Positions 11,187 to 31,395 of a stretch of 64,000 bases of DNA are shown in pieces. The position numbers and the translations under genes were made by a program. Numbering within the stretch: position 1 is the stretch's first letter; every line of letters begins with the position of its first letter. The notes below the pieces were generated by a model, which worked only from the letters and a program-made list of their open reading frames with translations, ran no database searches and was not told where the DNA came from. The stretch comes from Syngnathus acus (lineage: Eukaryota > Chordata > Actinopteri > Syngnathiformes > Syngnathidae): positions 6,751,319 through 6,815,318 of the forward strand of contig NC_051087.1 of the NCBI RefSeq assembly GCF_901709675.1, read 5' to 3'.

Positions 11187-13771
11187 ACTGCATGGAACCT
11201 GAAATCAGATTAAATCAAATGAAAATGAACACATAAATGAATTAAATGGTAGATGACTCATGCTATAAAGTGAAGAGAACAGCTGGAAATAGGTAAAATC
11301 AATTCATTCATCCGTTGAAAAATTCAGACAGTGCTTTTGTTAGTTTGACCCCGCAAAGACGGCATTGAAAACCCTCGACTGCATGCTACCGCTCGGTCAT
11401 ACATTGTTACATTACTGTCATTTTGATGTCATGTGAAAGAACAATCATTTTATTAAAACAGTTAGCTGAGGAATGCTTATTTCTTTTTTTTTTTTAATGT
11501 GACAGCACAGACAATAGCAGTTCAGGGAATGTGCACTGAAAGACTCCAGAGAGTATATTAGGAATATTAATTATGATGAATTGAATGGAAAACACACGAA
11601 AAACTAGTGTTGTCAATAGACTGTGTTGATTAGCCATTCACTACAATTTATTTCACTCTTCCCTGCCAGCCTCCCTCATCAATAGAGGCGGTGCTGAATG
11701 GAAATTACCTACCGCCTATCAGCGACTTTTTTCATATGACTGCTAAGTGATAAAGACTTACAAGGAGACATTTCTAGGAAGACTGTTACATACCAAATGT
11801 CATCATATAATTGAGAACCAACATTTTTGTCTTTGAGGCATTTGGCATAATTCAGACATTGGATTTCATCGCAGCCAGTGGGCTGATTTTCTTGTGGCAT
11901 CTTTTTTTTTTTTTTTTTTTTTAATCTTTGAGTAAATGCAGATTCAGTCGGTTCACAATAGGTGGATAGGGTTTACTATTATAACTCACGCAAGATGACC
12001 ACAGAAAGAACGTACCATTTTCAGTAGCCTTCATCCTTATACGTCACGGAAGAACGTTGTCATGAAAAGCCTCTTTTCAAAATGTTCAACCTAACCCAGC
12101 AAGTACCACGCTGAATTAATTTACTATTTCAAACATCAGGTACTTTTCTAACTATGACTCACAGTCTTAAAACCACCAATGTTATGACTCATTTAACCTT
12201 TTATGTGGCAAGTCTTATTTACACTGTCATAGCTTCAAACTTCAGAGATCAATTCCTGCACTGCTGTTTTTCACAGCATTGATTTTTGATTTAAGATCAA
12301 AATCTGACGCACTGTAAATGCACCAAAGGCGAGCTCATTAGAAGGCAGGACCAAGTGACCTTTCTGTATGTTAAAGGGTTTTCCTCCTTGGGAACAAATA
12401 ATACTTTTCCCTGCGGCTATAAATATCAAATTGCTTTCACATTCGCACTTCTAATGGACTCCGGTAGATATGCGCAGGTTGCCACAACAACCGAACTTCC
12501 AAATGAACCAAGTGAATCTGCATCTGTACAAAAAAAACTCATATTTGAGATCAAATGGGCTTTGCTGCCAATCAACACAGACAATTGCTCTCTCTCTCTG
12601 GCAGCAGGGCGAAAAGGCCAAACTGCCTGAAGCGCTATGGGAATATTTGTACGTCTCATCTTTGGGACTGTCAGGTGGTCGTGCCAGGGTAAAACCCTTC
12701 AAAAGAGATTAGAGATTGTAAATTCATTAAACTCACTCTCAAAAATGGACAGACTCTACACGGTCCCCATTTTCTTCATTAACATAAAGAATGGGAAACA
12801 CAGAGTACTCTAATTTTTTTAGTCTTATTTTATTCCACAGATGGAGGATGCTGCATAAAGCAGCTCAAGGAGTGCAATGCCCAAGGTTTTGTGATCAGTA
12901 GGGAGATAGGAAGACTCGTGACCATCGGATGTACTACTTTTGTAAGAGCAGCATTGCGGTGACATTACGACATTAAATTCAAACGTTATCCTCAACACAT
13001 GCAGTAGTCTGTTCTGATCATTTTCCATGACATGTTAATCAAAAGCATTCAATTATGTGTCTGAACATTAAGAACCCATGAAACACGACATAAACGAGGT
13101 CAACTACCTGCAGACTGACTCATTCATCTGAATTTCTGACGTAAAAGCCGGGGGGCAAAAACAACGAGTTACTCTTCCCCGTTCTTTGGTTGCTTCTGTG
13201 CATATTTATTATAGAGCGAATTGTAATTACACAGACAGATGTTTGATTATCAGGAGCACACAAAAGACCAGTCCGAGGTCTTACAGTTCGAAAAACAGAG
13301 TAGGTAACGTTTATTGTATTTTTAACACTTGTAGTTTTACTGTTTTTATTTTTAGTCAATGGGCTGGCTCAAGGGTTCAGAATATGTAGATATCGACTTT
13401 AATTAGGTACATTGACTTGCAGTTTAACTTCATTGTTAACACAATTGCCCTGCACGTCGGATGTGCTCAGGTTGCTAGGAGACAGAGCAATGCTTTTCAC
13501 AGTATCCTTACTTATGAGTTTAAAACATGCCTCGGAAAATGTCAGGAGAGATATCATAATAACAATTAATTCAAAGCACAGTTCATTTCCAATGTTACAC
13601 AAAACGCAAACTGAATTTGCCAGTTTTACTTCAACAAACATTCAATGTGAAAGTTGAATCTTCAGCACATTGACCACAGCAGATTATGCAGTTTGACATT
13701 ATTAAAGACATTTTAAAAACAGTTAACAAGAATTTGTCCAAGGGCTACCGCCGAGGTCTTGAAGAAAACAT

Positions 13772-15150
13772 TCACAGGCTGGGAAGTATACTAGCGCAGT
13801 CTTCTACCATCTCAAAGAGGAAGTGATAGGGGCCGCTACGTCGAGCCAGCTCACTGGCGCTCTCCCCGCTGTAACTGCGAAGCCCTGCCTTCAGGTGGCG
13901 CTGAGAGAGGAGGAGCTCCAAAGTGTGGCGCCAGTCGCTTTTGGCCGAACTGCTGTGCGAGGCCGCTAAGTGCAGAGGTGTGAGACCTCCGTTGGTCTGC
14001 GCGTTGACGTCGGCGCCGTGATGCAGGAGCAAGGTCGCCATGGCGACATGGCCCCAGCGGCACGCGCTGTGGAGAGGCGTCCAACCGTCAATGGTGCGAG
14101 AGTTCACCTTAGAGCCCGCAGCCAGCAAGGAAGCGGCCACGGCCGTGTGGTTGCTATAGGCCGCCCGGTGCAGGGGAGTGTAAGCATCATCATCGCTGCT
14201 GTGCACCAACGAGACCTCTGCCGATAACAATCTGTGGACTGTGGACACCTGTGAGGTAAATCACAGTGGCAATCAATCATGAATGGTTTACTCGCTGGCT
14301 GCATAGTAATTGCTCTCAGGTAGCAGTAAAAAAAAGAGCTCGCAAAATGATTGACTCCACAGGATTCAAAAAATGAAGTACGCCAGGGGTGTCCAAGGCC
14401 CACTCACATTGTTTGGCCTTCAGGCCCACTCACATTGTTTGGCTTTTGTTTTGCTCAGCCTCGAGTGATCACTTTTCCATGACACCTTTTGGATCTGTAC
14501 GGCTAGATTGGAACAGCTTTTGAGAACCTCCTCTGAGGTGGATCTAAAACCGAGCAAGGCCGCGCCGTCACTGCGGCTCATTGTCGTCACCCTCTGGTAT
14601 CCCGGAGACTCGGCAGTCGCCTTACTTGGTGGCAGTCACCGGAGAGTGATGACAATGAACCGCTGCACGTGACGGCAATTCGTACAGACGGACGAGTGAA
14701 TGAGTGCTCGCTGTAATTCAAGGGAAAGAAACCGGCATATGAAATTGTAAATATGGGTAAAGGGATAATTGACATGTCCAAGACAAACTTGGGACTTGAA
14801 GGCTACGACTTACTGTATGTGTGACCTATCTCTGCAGTCTGCATGATGTACATAAATGGCAGAACGCAAGCCAGATACATATAGTTTATTTTAAACATGA
14901 GTCTACATACACCAGTCAAATTCTGCACACTTACGCGATTGTTTTCTGCAGCCCAGAGAATGAGTTCTGCTGGTTTGTCTTTGAGACTTTCTTCTTTTTG
15001 TAGATACCACTCCTCACTATGGACTTCTTCATCCTCTGTTTCTCCCTCCTCGTCTTTACTCCCAGTCCAGTGGCTATGAGCCCCTCGTGGAATCAGGTGG
15101 CTGTGTGTATTTATAAGCTCTAACTGGTTAAAATCATCTGGAAACTCCAT
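13772..15150 (-). CDS. ankrd49: Ankyrin repeat domain-containing protein 49
   Basis: Coding exons 14935-15150 (ATG at 15150) and 13772-14248 join in phase across GTAAGT and CACAG sites to give 230 residues, close to the 239 of human ANKRD49. The N-terminus has the family signature FNQLELINTHSHLIPRG, an acidic stretch with EEWY, and ILWAAENNR. The second exon carries ankyrin repeats with YTPLHRAAYS, GWTPLHSACRWGH, GADVNAQT and LTPLHLAA, then the conserved tail SELARRS...YHFLFEMVEDC. It is a small nuclear/cytosolic adaptor linked in mammals to spermatogenesis and autophagy (family knowledge). A 5' non-coding exon may end at 15851, where CTTGACAG is followed by GTAACG on this strand, with an acceptor just upstream of the ATG. 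Confidence 0.95.
14396..14443. repeat. Short tandem duplication near a hAT-like end
   Basis: The 22-bp block ggcccactcacattgtttgg is present twice head-to-tail in the ankrd49 intron. It directly follows ccaggggtgtcc, which resembles a hAT-type terminal repeat. Confidence 0.6.
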
Positions 15151-15394
15151 GTTGACGCGTCTCTGTGTCCAAGAACACCAAAAAAAGCAATGAATAGTGG
15201 CATACAGTACTTGTTCATCTTTCCTGCTGAGTGCGGTGGGAAAAGGTCTTAAGGCGCCTCCTCGATGCTAACCAAGTTGAATTGAATAGTTGTTTGGTTG
15301 GATTGTGTACTTATTTTATGATTAGAGCACAGCTTTTCACCTTTGAAGGTGTACGTACCTTCTAACAATTCCACATCATGCTATCGTCGTTTTC

Positions 15395-15455
15395 CACTAT
15401 AGTAATATTGGAACAAAGCGGTACAGAAAATGGATGGATGGATGAATGGATGGTT
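15395..15455 (+). repeat. SINE-tail fragment with (GGAT)n end
   Basis: Contains gcggtacagaaaatggatgg and further GGAT units, the typical 3' end of the SINE copies seen in this window. Confidence 0.6.
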
Positions 15456-17065
15456 AACAGTTGAGCGAGGCGTGCTGTCAGTGCATTCACCTATCACGCC
15501 CATGCTATCTGACAGGGGAAGCGAGCAAGATTTTTCACCATGGTGATCACAAATTTGGCATGCTTCTTCCTGGTGAGCCAATTTAACAAAACATGTTTTT
15601 GCTTTCAAGGGTCTTCACCGTATGTATCAATAAAAGCTGCTGTAAATAAAACCCTATACATGCTTTAAATGTTTTTTTTCAATCTTCCCACAGTGAAATG
15701 TAGGAGTCTGTTCTGCTCCAGGTATCTTCGGGTTTCCATTTACAGCTCACGGAAGAAAGAAAAAAAGCATGGTCGTAAAGCTGTCCCATATGCAAGAGCA
15801 ATGTTTTTGTGCGTGTTTCATTTTAAATAAACGTAGTTCTGTGTCGTTACCTGTCAAGATTTGCGGCTTTACGTCTGCTGCTGTTTGATGGCGTTCGATT
15901 AAAACACGGACATCGAGACAACGTATTTTAAAATGCAGCGCACGCAAGTATCATGGTCATAAAATTAATTCTTATTTAAAGAACGAGTGCACAACATTTA
16001 GAATTGTCACCCCTCGGCTTTTTGGATTCAAAAGAAAGCTGTTTTGTTGCTGTCTTAGGGAAATGTAGTTTTTAAGAATCAAAATTTAATGAGAATGGCG
16101 TTTCAAACACTACATTACCCACAATTAAATGTGATGCGTTTTCCTCTTCGTCGACTTCTGTTGGTTTTTGACCTTACATTTTGAATGTTGCGACATCTAG
16201 CGGTTATTCAGTAAACTGCGACATTCAGAGTTTGCCACTCCATTCATCCAAGATACACACACGAAAACAAATATCTATAATTGCTGAAATAATAATAATT
16301 GCATAATCATTTTCTCCCTTTTTGTGGGGGCGGAGGGCTAGAACAAAAACAACACATTTGACAGAAATCAATGTTTGTATCGTTCAATTCAAAACAGTAC
16401 ATTATTCAACATTGATCATTGTTCCACATTCTGTTGACACACGGTTCTCCAGGGAAGTACAGAACGGAGACATGCGAATTGCTTTGTTTCAATAAAGTTC
16501 ATTTTCTGGTTGTATGGTCATCAAAATATTTCTCAAATTGTAATGGTTAACATAGCAAAATGTAAAAAAAAAAAAAGGGTCAAAGATAAAGCATGCTCTT
16601 TGAGTTGTTCCTTAACAGACTCTAAAATCTGGTGAGATGTTAAAATATTATGATGTAATTGTGGCTGCTGGCACCATTGCTAATCTGATTTTCTCTGTCG
16701 TCCTCTGAGCATCAAATGCAATTAATTTTCTCCTCCTTTCATCAAATGTAAACCAAAGTAAAAGTAGAGTATCTCAAACATTGAATACCCTGGTGTGTCC
16801 GACCACCTCAAAAGTAATATAACTTTGTAATATATTTTTTAGCCGAATGCTTGCCTGTGTGCAGCTTTTCCTGTTTATCTTGCCCTGGCTTGATGCTCTT
16901 TTCTTCTAGCTTTTCCCATCAGAAATGATCATACATCACTGTCAATTTGTGTCTAATGTTCATCCTCATGGGGAAAACACGACTCCATGTTGCACCACAC
17001 AGCTATAATAAATGTTCTCATCTTGTCTAACTTGTAAAAGATGTTGCGCCAATTAAAATACCCAT

Positions 17066-17145
17066 CCATCCACAAATGGAGCCTATCCTTCAGGTAGACA
17101 CCCAGACAGATCATCGTCCAGTCATAGGGCCAATTAAAAACAAAC
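17066..17145 (-). repeat. SINE-tail fragment, reversed
   Basis: ccatccatccacaaatggagcctatcc followed by a degenerate gtagacaccc... stretch matches the reversed tail of the same SINE-like family. Confidence 0.5.
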
Positions 17146-18749
17146 AAACAAACATGTATGGCTGTTTCCCCAAAAACTATTATCAATTTGGAATGGATTA
17201 CATCATCAAATCTTACAACGCAAATCAGACTGGTCCAGCTTCCATCACGTATGCTAATGACAATCTTCCATTCCATTTTGTTTCCTTTTCAATTAACGTT
17301 ACTGATTAGGCACGGATCAGTATTCAAGATTCCATTTGTTCTATTGTGTTCTACAGCGCACAGCAAAAAAGACCGTGCTTGTACTAAAGCAAACAAAGGG
17401 ATTCTTTGAGAGTTTCCGATCCGCACCTCAGAATAGCGATCACATATTTTTTGTAAATTGAGCATTTTATTGCATTGATTTTGTATGCTAGCCTCACAGC
17501 AAGAGGTCCTGTGTTCACATGTGTCATGTGTTCAATTTGCATCCTCCCTCAGGTTTCTCAAAAACAGTCACTGCTGGAGTTTGTTGATGATTTGCTGCAT
17601 GTTGAGCAGTTGAGACCACATCGTGCTACTTGGCATCACATATATTGCTTTGTGTATGCTTTGTTGTGGCGTACCGCGGTTGTTATTGATAGCTCATCTA
17701 GTCTCAGCCCTAGGCATCTGCAAAGAATTTGATGAATTCACAACATTGATTTTAGCTCATTTGGAGGAAGAACTTTTTTTTATCATTCTCCTCATTCTTA
17801 TTTGTAAAGATGCTTTCATGGCTGACCCTGATTTTAGAACTTTGAAGACTAAAACAGTATTCACAGCTATTAAATGGTGGATGGAATGCCAAAAAGGTGA
17901 TTTGCTCTTGGCTGTATATTGTGATGAGAAAGTGAAAAAATCTTGGCACCTCAGTGTTTATATGGGATTTTGAAAGCAGTATGTTTTTTAGCCATATAGG
18001 TGAACTAAGAATAAGAATAAACGTCCTTGGGGGACTTTTCTATTTTGTGGTCCTGACAAACATTCTGATTTACAGTAGTGTGTGAATCCAGAGGGAAAGA
18101 TAAATATCGATAAATTTCTGTACTGCAAGTAAGAATTGTGACAATGACAACTACGTACACATTGAGCACTGCCACTTAAATACCACATATTGAAAATACT
18201 GCTTGCATGTTACTCATCAGTTGATGAACTATTTGACTGTTAGTCAACACTTGTTTGTTTACATTCAAACTCAAATTGGAGCTAATGTGACGGCTTTTAC
18301 AGATGCTGTGATTATGAAGATATAATTTCAACATCTATGATTCTGGTGTCCTCAGTCTGGTTGTTGGAGACCTCAATCTTGCTCCTGTCTCTTCTACTGA
18401 CAGCTTCATACATCATGTGGACCATGCAACAAGATAGGAATAAAAGGCTGTACCTTCCGTATGCCCAAAGTCAATGTAAAGGGGGCTCTTATGTTCATTT
18501 TTTTTTTAAAGAATATACTATTTAATCATCTATTATTGTATTAATATTATTTCAATTGTTGCGGTTTATGTTCAGGGGTGCACATACTTTGTGGCTTTCT
18601 TGCTATAGAAGCATGAGATCGATGCAGTTGCGTGGTGCTCATTTTATTTTGTGACTCACTATCCTCAATGGAAGTGGAAATTTCATGGATTTATTAGCTT
18701 TAATTATGCGTGAATAATAGATGTGGCCTCTAGCAATATCTTGAAGTAT

Positions 18750-18990
18750 TCAGAGGTGAGGGATTTGATCCCAGATCTTGCCTTTCTGTGTAGACTTTGC
18801 CTGCGTGGGTTTTCTCCGGGTACTCGGTTTTTCTCCCATGTTCCAAAAACAGTCGTGTTAGGCCAGTTGAACACTCCAAATTGTCTGTAGGTGTGATTGT
18901 AAAGGCTTGTCCGTGTGCCCTGCGATTGGCTGACAACCAGTTTAGAGTGCCTACCCAAAGACTGCTGGGATTGGCACCGGTTCCGATAAT
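18750..18990 (+). repeat. Degenerate tRNA-derived SINE copy
   Basis: A B-box-like gatttgatccc is followed by the shared body: cctgcgtgggttttctccgg, ttccaaaaacag, gaacactccaaattgtc and ccctgcgattggctgacaac. Confidence 0.75.
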
Positions 18991-19867
18991 ACTAACCCAA
19001 TCAAGCCCATACCAAATTAAAAATATCTGACAAAATCAACATGCTGTGGGAACGGTTTCTCGTCCTTACATACTTGTAAAAAAATGGAGCATCCGATGAT
19101 TACCGCTTTCAAAAGCTACTCATCATACTCCAAGTGATTCAAAATAAAGAATGTAATTGGCAGTGAATAGTTCCTAGTGATTCCACAGCTCAAACAATAG
19201 AGAATTAGGCCTCATCCAATGCATAATAAAGTGAGACCCAAGGACGTTATGTTTCCTTGTGTCTATCCAATTTGGAGAGATGTTGGGCCTCATCTACAAA
19301 ATGCTACCAAAGTAGTCCTGCTCAATGCAGCAGTGTTTGTTTTAAAGCACTTACATATCGATGAAGTTGGTTTGAGTTGAGTTGGGCAGGTAAGCTAAAG
19401 TATTTGTGTATGCGGCACAATGTGCCGGCATCCTTGTTATTTTGTTTTTTGTGCCGTCCACAAACGTGAAATGTGCTGACACTTTGTCCCCAATGATGCA
19501 GGGTTGCCGTAGGCACGTAGCTCAAAGTGGCGTGTCATATCCACGTCCCTCTGTACCGAGCCTCTCCCAACTGACTTTAGATGAGAGGTGGCGGTACACT
19601 TTGAACGCTGCTGAGCATTATTCAGCGTGATTTGATTCGGGTTCATGAGAGAAGCAGACAATGAGAATCCATTACTGCATTTTCCCTAAGACCTTAGAAA
19701 CCATATTGTTAGACGTGTGAAAGGGCTGGAAGATTCACTTGGTTCCAAATCAGACAGCATGTAGTACATTAAAGTAAGAGGTTAAATAATGCAGTGAGTC
19801 ACTTACCACGATCAAAGCTGGTAACAACTAAAGCAGGGATCACTCTCATGTCCACAGCAGGCGTCAC

Positions 19868-20045
19868 AAATCAAAGTCAAAGTCAAAGTCTGCTTTATTG
19901 TCAATTTCTTCACATGCCAAGACACACAAAGAAATCGAAATTACGTTCCCACTATCCCACGGTGACAAGACATAGTACACAATATACATACAAGTAAACA
20001 ACACAAAAAAATAAAAACAAGAAGGCACAAACAATGAATAAATTG
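19868..20045 (-). repeat. Dispersed repeat, probable retroelement 3' end
   Basis: Three tcaaag units precede tctgctttattgtcaatttc and cacatgccaagacacacaaag. On the minus strand this reads as AATAAAG followed by a short GACTTT tail, typical of a non-LTR element 3' end. I recall this as a common fish repeat but cannot name the family. Confidence 0.55.
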
Positions 20046-20494
20046 TCAGTCTAAATGCAAAAATGTTTTATATGCGGTACATCTCGGTGTTCCTGATTCA
20101 CAAAAAAAAAAAAAAACTTGTCTGCAAAAATCGCCATTGGTTTCATGAAACAAGTGTACCTGCTAATTCTTGTTGTATCACCGTGCATATGATAAAGGGA
20201 CCATTTTTCACATACAAAAAAACTCTTACGTAGCTTTTGAAAAGGAAAATGAAGCTTCCTTGCGTTTTCACTTATAACAAGTTGTTTTGGAGAAATTAGT
20301 AAATAACTAAGGCTTTGTTCACCCTGCAGGGCATGATTTTTTATTTTTTTTTGGTTGTTAAACCTGATCTCTCCTCGTTCACATTACAAAACTAATGCCA
20401 CTTCTAATGTGAACAAAACGCTTCCATGCACATGCACAAATGTGAGCATGCATGGAATGAGGGCCAGTGTCTATTTTAAATATTAGAATGGAGA

Positions 20495-20748
20495 AGGGGC
20501 GGGCTCGGTGAGGCACTGGTTAGCATGTCCACCTCACAGTGGGTTCGATTCCACCTCGGGCCCTCCCTGTGTGGAGTTTGCATGTTCTCCCTGTGCCTGC
20601 GTGGGTTTTCTCCAGGCACTCCAGTTTCCTCCCACAGCCCAAAAACATGCATGGTAGGCTGATTGAGCACATCAAATTGCCCCTAGGTGTGAGTGCCCGT
20701 GACACCCTCGTGGGGACAAGTGGTACAGAAAATTGATGGATGGATGCA
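20495..20748 (+). repeat. Near-complete tRNA-derived SINE
   Basis: The head has an A-box-like tggttagcatgtcc and a B-box gggttcgattcc. The body has tgtggagtttgcatgttctcc, cctgcgtgggttttctccag and aaaaacatgcatggtaggc, and the 3' end has acaagtggtacagaaaattg and GGAT units. This is the best-preserved copy in the window. Confidence 0.85.
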
Positions 20749-22208
20749 GAAGCACGTTTGGCTTAATAAGGAAGATGTCTTGCATATGTAAATTCACCAA
20801 ATACATAATTAATTATACTTAAAAGAATAAAAAAAGAAAAGGAGTTATTTTTCTTTACGGTGCATTGTGTTGTATTTAAAAATGTGAAGACAATGGCAAC
20901 TGCTTAGGCAGGGGGAAAAAAAAGTACAAGGGGATTTAAATGCCACTTTTATGTGTGCAACACTGACTTACTCTGCTGGTTGCCTAGCGCAGGAATGTTA
21001 ATTTACATCTTCTATTCACCAATTGTGGCTGTTGGTGATTTGAAACTCAAGAAAGGTTGTTTGTTTCATTTCTTATCATTACATCTCATGTCTGCATTCT
21101 AGTCCCTTTCAATCAGAGAAAACAATAATTCCATTTAACAGAAAATGCTCTACATATTTTCATTATGCGTAGTCTAATCATCTCTGTAGAATAATTGAAA
21201 GTAAAAATTGAGTTCAAGAGTTTCCCCACACATTTTGAATGACAATCACCCAAATCCAACAGCAATGACAATAAGGACTCCAATGATAATTCAAAAACAC
21301 GACTCAGGCTGTGAAGAATTGTGACAATGAGGAAGACTCAGAGAAAACACACAGTTCACCCAACCAGAAGGTTTTTACATTTGGTAGCACAAAATATAGA
21401 TGTGTTTGCTTGAGGCAGTATATGACATGAATAACAATGCGGTGAACACTAAAAATGTTTTCTTAATAAACAAATACACATAGCCAATTGCCAATATATT
21501 GATCCTACTTTGTAAAAAGATGCAAGGAGGAACATTTGAAGTACTTACTATCAAAAGTTAATTCTAACGGAGTGCGCTCATCAGAACAAAGTCATCCCAT
21601 TAGACTCAAATGCCTGGGGCTGTCAGGTGATGTAAACTTTGTCAAATATATACACTGGCCTCAGAGTTTGAAAGTTTTCAGGGCAATGCAACTGGACTGC
21701 TCTGTCTTTTTCTTCGAAGACAATTTGCCTCTCCCTTCAGGAAGCTCCATCAGTTGATGCAACAGGGAGACCTGGCTGCAATAAGAAATCACATTGGGGG
21801 GGGCATTAAATATTCAATTTTCACTTGTTAAATTTAAATGTAATGTAACTCGGTCTGAATATAAATAACTTGCAACAGTGCTAAGAAATGCTGTCATTTA
21901 ATAATGGCAGTTCATCCTAAAACCTAAAAGAGAAACAAAGAACGACGGTGTAGTTGTGGCTGTATTTAATCAACTCAAAAGTTCAGCATAGCCGGGTGTG
22001 CCTAATGTTGTGGCCCAAGCGAGCAACAACACGCGAGGCGGGCGGGCGCGCGTGCGCGCACGCTGCAGTACTGAAGCTGAAGAAGAAAAGCAGTGCGCCT
22101 CGCAACTTGTTGCGCGTTCCTCCTCCGTCGTCTGCTGCATCACATCACTTGCAAGGCGGACAGCGGACACCTTTATCCACTTAGAGAAGAGTCCAAAACG
22201 AGGAGTAA

Positions 22209-28812
<6,604 letters not shown>

Positions 28813-29499
28813 CTAAACCCTGTAACGCAGTGCAATCAGGATGTCTTTGATTACTTCTTCACGACCTCTATTACATTTCCATTTGATTCTTTGGGAAAAG
28901 CGGCATCATCTCAGTTCATGTTTTTTTTTTTTCTTCATGAAACTCCTGCAGTGCGGACAAAGCAACCCACTGAAAATTCATTTACCATTTGCTTGTGAAG
29001 AAACAGTTTCCCCTCATGAAACGCTGGAACCGGGCACAAGACGCAAACCTCTTGCTAAGATATTGGCACGTAGCAATTTACAATAATCAACGATATTATG
29101 ACCACTTCCCCGATCTGTTTCGGGATGAATCAAATAATCGGCCCTGACAAAAGTTTGACACTGTGAGATAGGACTTCACCCAATAAGTAATGCGCTGTTA
29201 GTTTTTTATAATAAAAGTTATTCCTCATATTGAGATATGCAAAAGGGTTTACTCTGGCCAATTAAGTACTACAGACCTTTGTTTGCAGCCTTTTTTGTTT
29301 TTTTCCAAACAAAGCTCAAGATGGCTAAAAAATGTCACAAAAAGTGGCTGTGCCATCTGCCTCAAGCAAAAGTGCATTTAATAGTTGTGCCTGTCACAAT
29401 ATGTTGCTGCCATAGGTAGATACGCCAGAATACATTATGTTTATATAAATAATTAGCTAAAATCGCATAATTACACCTGATGGTCTTTCGCAGCCTGCT

Positions 29500-29660
29500 A
29501 ATGTGCCACTGGACAACAATTGGCAATCAATGGATAGAGACAAACATCAATTCACACTCATTCACACTTAGAAACAAATGAGTGAGTGAACCAAACATAC
29601 GGGTTTTTGGAATGTGCAGGGAAGCCATGCATAAAACTGAAACGCAAGCTCCACATCGAA
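29500..29660 (-). repeat. Degenerate reversed SINE-tail copy
   Basis: gacaacaattggcaatcaat, then tcacactcattcacactta, then gggtttttggaatgtgcag and gccatgcat follow the reversed order of the SINE body. Confidence 0.5.
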
Positions 29661-31075
29661 AAGCCTCAGTTTCACCATTGTGCGTAACTTTGCTAAATAA
29701 ACTCGCATCCGTCAGTGACAAACAAAACCCAGCAGTATTATCGTTTGAAAGGCGGGGAAAGTTGTATAGAGCTCTGATGTTAGAGCTGCCTGGGAATTGG
29801 GAGGAGATCCATTCAGCACCCTGCCTATCACCCAGAAGCTATTTCAGATCACATTGTCTCAAAATGCTTTGGCTCATTGCTGTATCTTGCAGCACAAAGG
29901 AAAGCATGGATAATGACAGCCATCCTTTGGCTACAAAAAGACTTTTGCTTATAATCTACCTCGACATGCAGCATTATGATATGAATCGCTTTTTATTTCT
30001 GCCAACACGTCAAAAGATTTTTTTTTTTAAGCAGTCTCAGAGTGTAATCAGTTGCGCAACTCAGTGCAATCAAAAGCATTTGGATCCTTTTACTTTTATT
30101 TCATAGTTAAGATATCTCAAATCTATCTAATTGACATTGTTTAAGCATGAAAAGGTCAGGAGTCCACAATATGTATTTACTTGTTTTAATAGACGTACTG
30201 TATGCTGTTCAGTGTCACGTTGAGTTGGGTGTGTGCTTAAGTGGACAACATTTCGTACTTCAATCATCACTGAGTGAGAAGTGAGCACGGTGACTGAGTA
30301 CAGGCACCACGTGGTATAATTGTGTTGGTCTATGACCATAAAAAAAAACGTCAATCAAAATGCTTTCTGTGTATAAAAAAAACCCGTTTCGTTTTTGTTG
30401 TTGTTTTGTAGTCACAAATACAACACTCAGGGATCGTTTTATGATTTCGGTGTACATTGGTTTAATAGCCTAACCGAAGACATACAACTTAGGATGTGAA
30501 TGTTTTTAAAAGCAAAATTACAGACCTACCTTTTAGACTCATTGTTATGTCTATTTAATCCTGATTATGTTATCTTTATTATTAATTCTTCTTTCATGGG
30601 TTGGTTTTATCCTTCACCCATCCTTTCAATTTTAAAAACACAGTTGAGACCTAATTTTTCCATACCATGGTCACTGAGTAAGAAGATAATGTGCAAAAGA
30701 TTTCATTTGTTGGATGAAGATGTTTTTTGCTAGAAATAACACAAAATGTCAAATGATTCTAAGACATTTATCAAGATTCATTTGTGGGGGAAATGGAATG
30801 CTATTTTCTACATTCTTAATTGTCCCAAAAACAACCATTTTCAAAAGTATTCCTACCCTTTTCTCACAACAGTCATATCCAATATTCAAAATGAATATCC
30901 TTGAACATGCTGTGCTTTGTAGATCAACCTTTCCCAGATGAATTTTTAGCTTGCTTCATTTCAGATGATGTTTTCGTTCGTTTCTTTGCACTTCTCTCGC
31001 CTTTGAGTTGATCAAATTGCTCCTCGTTGTTGACAATTCTTGGACCTTTTCACCTTGCTAGCTGTTTTCTTCTAG

Positions 31076-31395
31076 ATCAGGGGTGTCAAACACATTTTTT
31101 TTGTCAGGGATGCACTGTTGTCGTAGCTTCCCTTGGAGGGCCATTATGACTGTCAACGTCTTCTATGTACTACATACAGTATAGGCTACACAACAAACTG
31201 ATGGATAACTAGTTTTGAAATCAGAGACGAGTAAAAACTGTTCAAATAGTTTAAAAAGATGAATGGTAATAAAACTTGCTAGCAATATCTCTATTTTTAA
31301 AAAGTGAAGACAGTTTATAATTTTAGTAATGACACAAAGTCGATGCAAAATTTGTCTTCGAGGGCCACATAAAATTATGAGCCAAAAAAGCCTGA
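31076..31395. mobile_element. Probable hAT-type non-autonomous element
   Basis: It starts with caggggtgtcaaacacattt and has cttggagggccattatgact and later cttcgagggccacataaaat, the pattern of a common vertebrate hAT-derived repeat. The 3' boundary is approximate and no transposase is seen. Confidence 0.5.

Larger units (their letters stand above)
7219..13771. other. Gene-poor spacer between the recombinase-like gene and ankrd49
   Basis: The first kilobase is probably 3' UTR of the upstream gene, being AT-rich with no stable frame. No spliceable coding exon was found in the rest. It contains a 24-nt GC-rich palindrome at 9514-9537, the palindrome pair at 10080-10385, a GT microsatellite near 11158-11186 and a poly-T run near 11902-11922. 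A short ATG frame at 9270 is followed by GTAAGC, but no partner exon was found. Confidence 0.5.

Noticed and set aside
17475-17973. Overlapping plus-strand frames with a hydrophobic stretch (85 and 116 codons)
   Set aside because: They resemble no known receptor or transporter and lack flanking exons.
29582-30106. 174-codon open frame
   Set aside because: It begins inside a degenerate reversed SINE copy, has no recognisable domain and no splice context.
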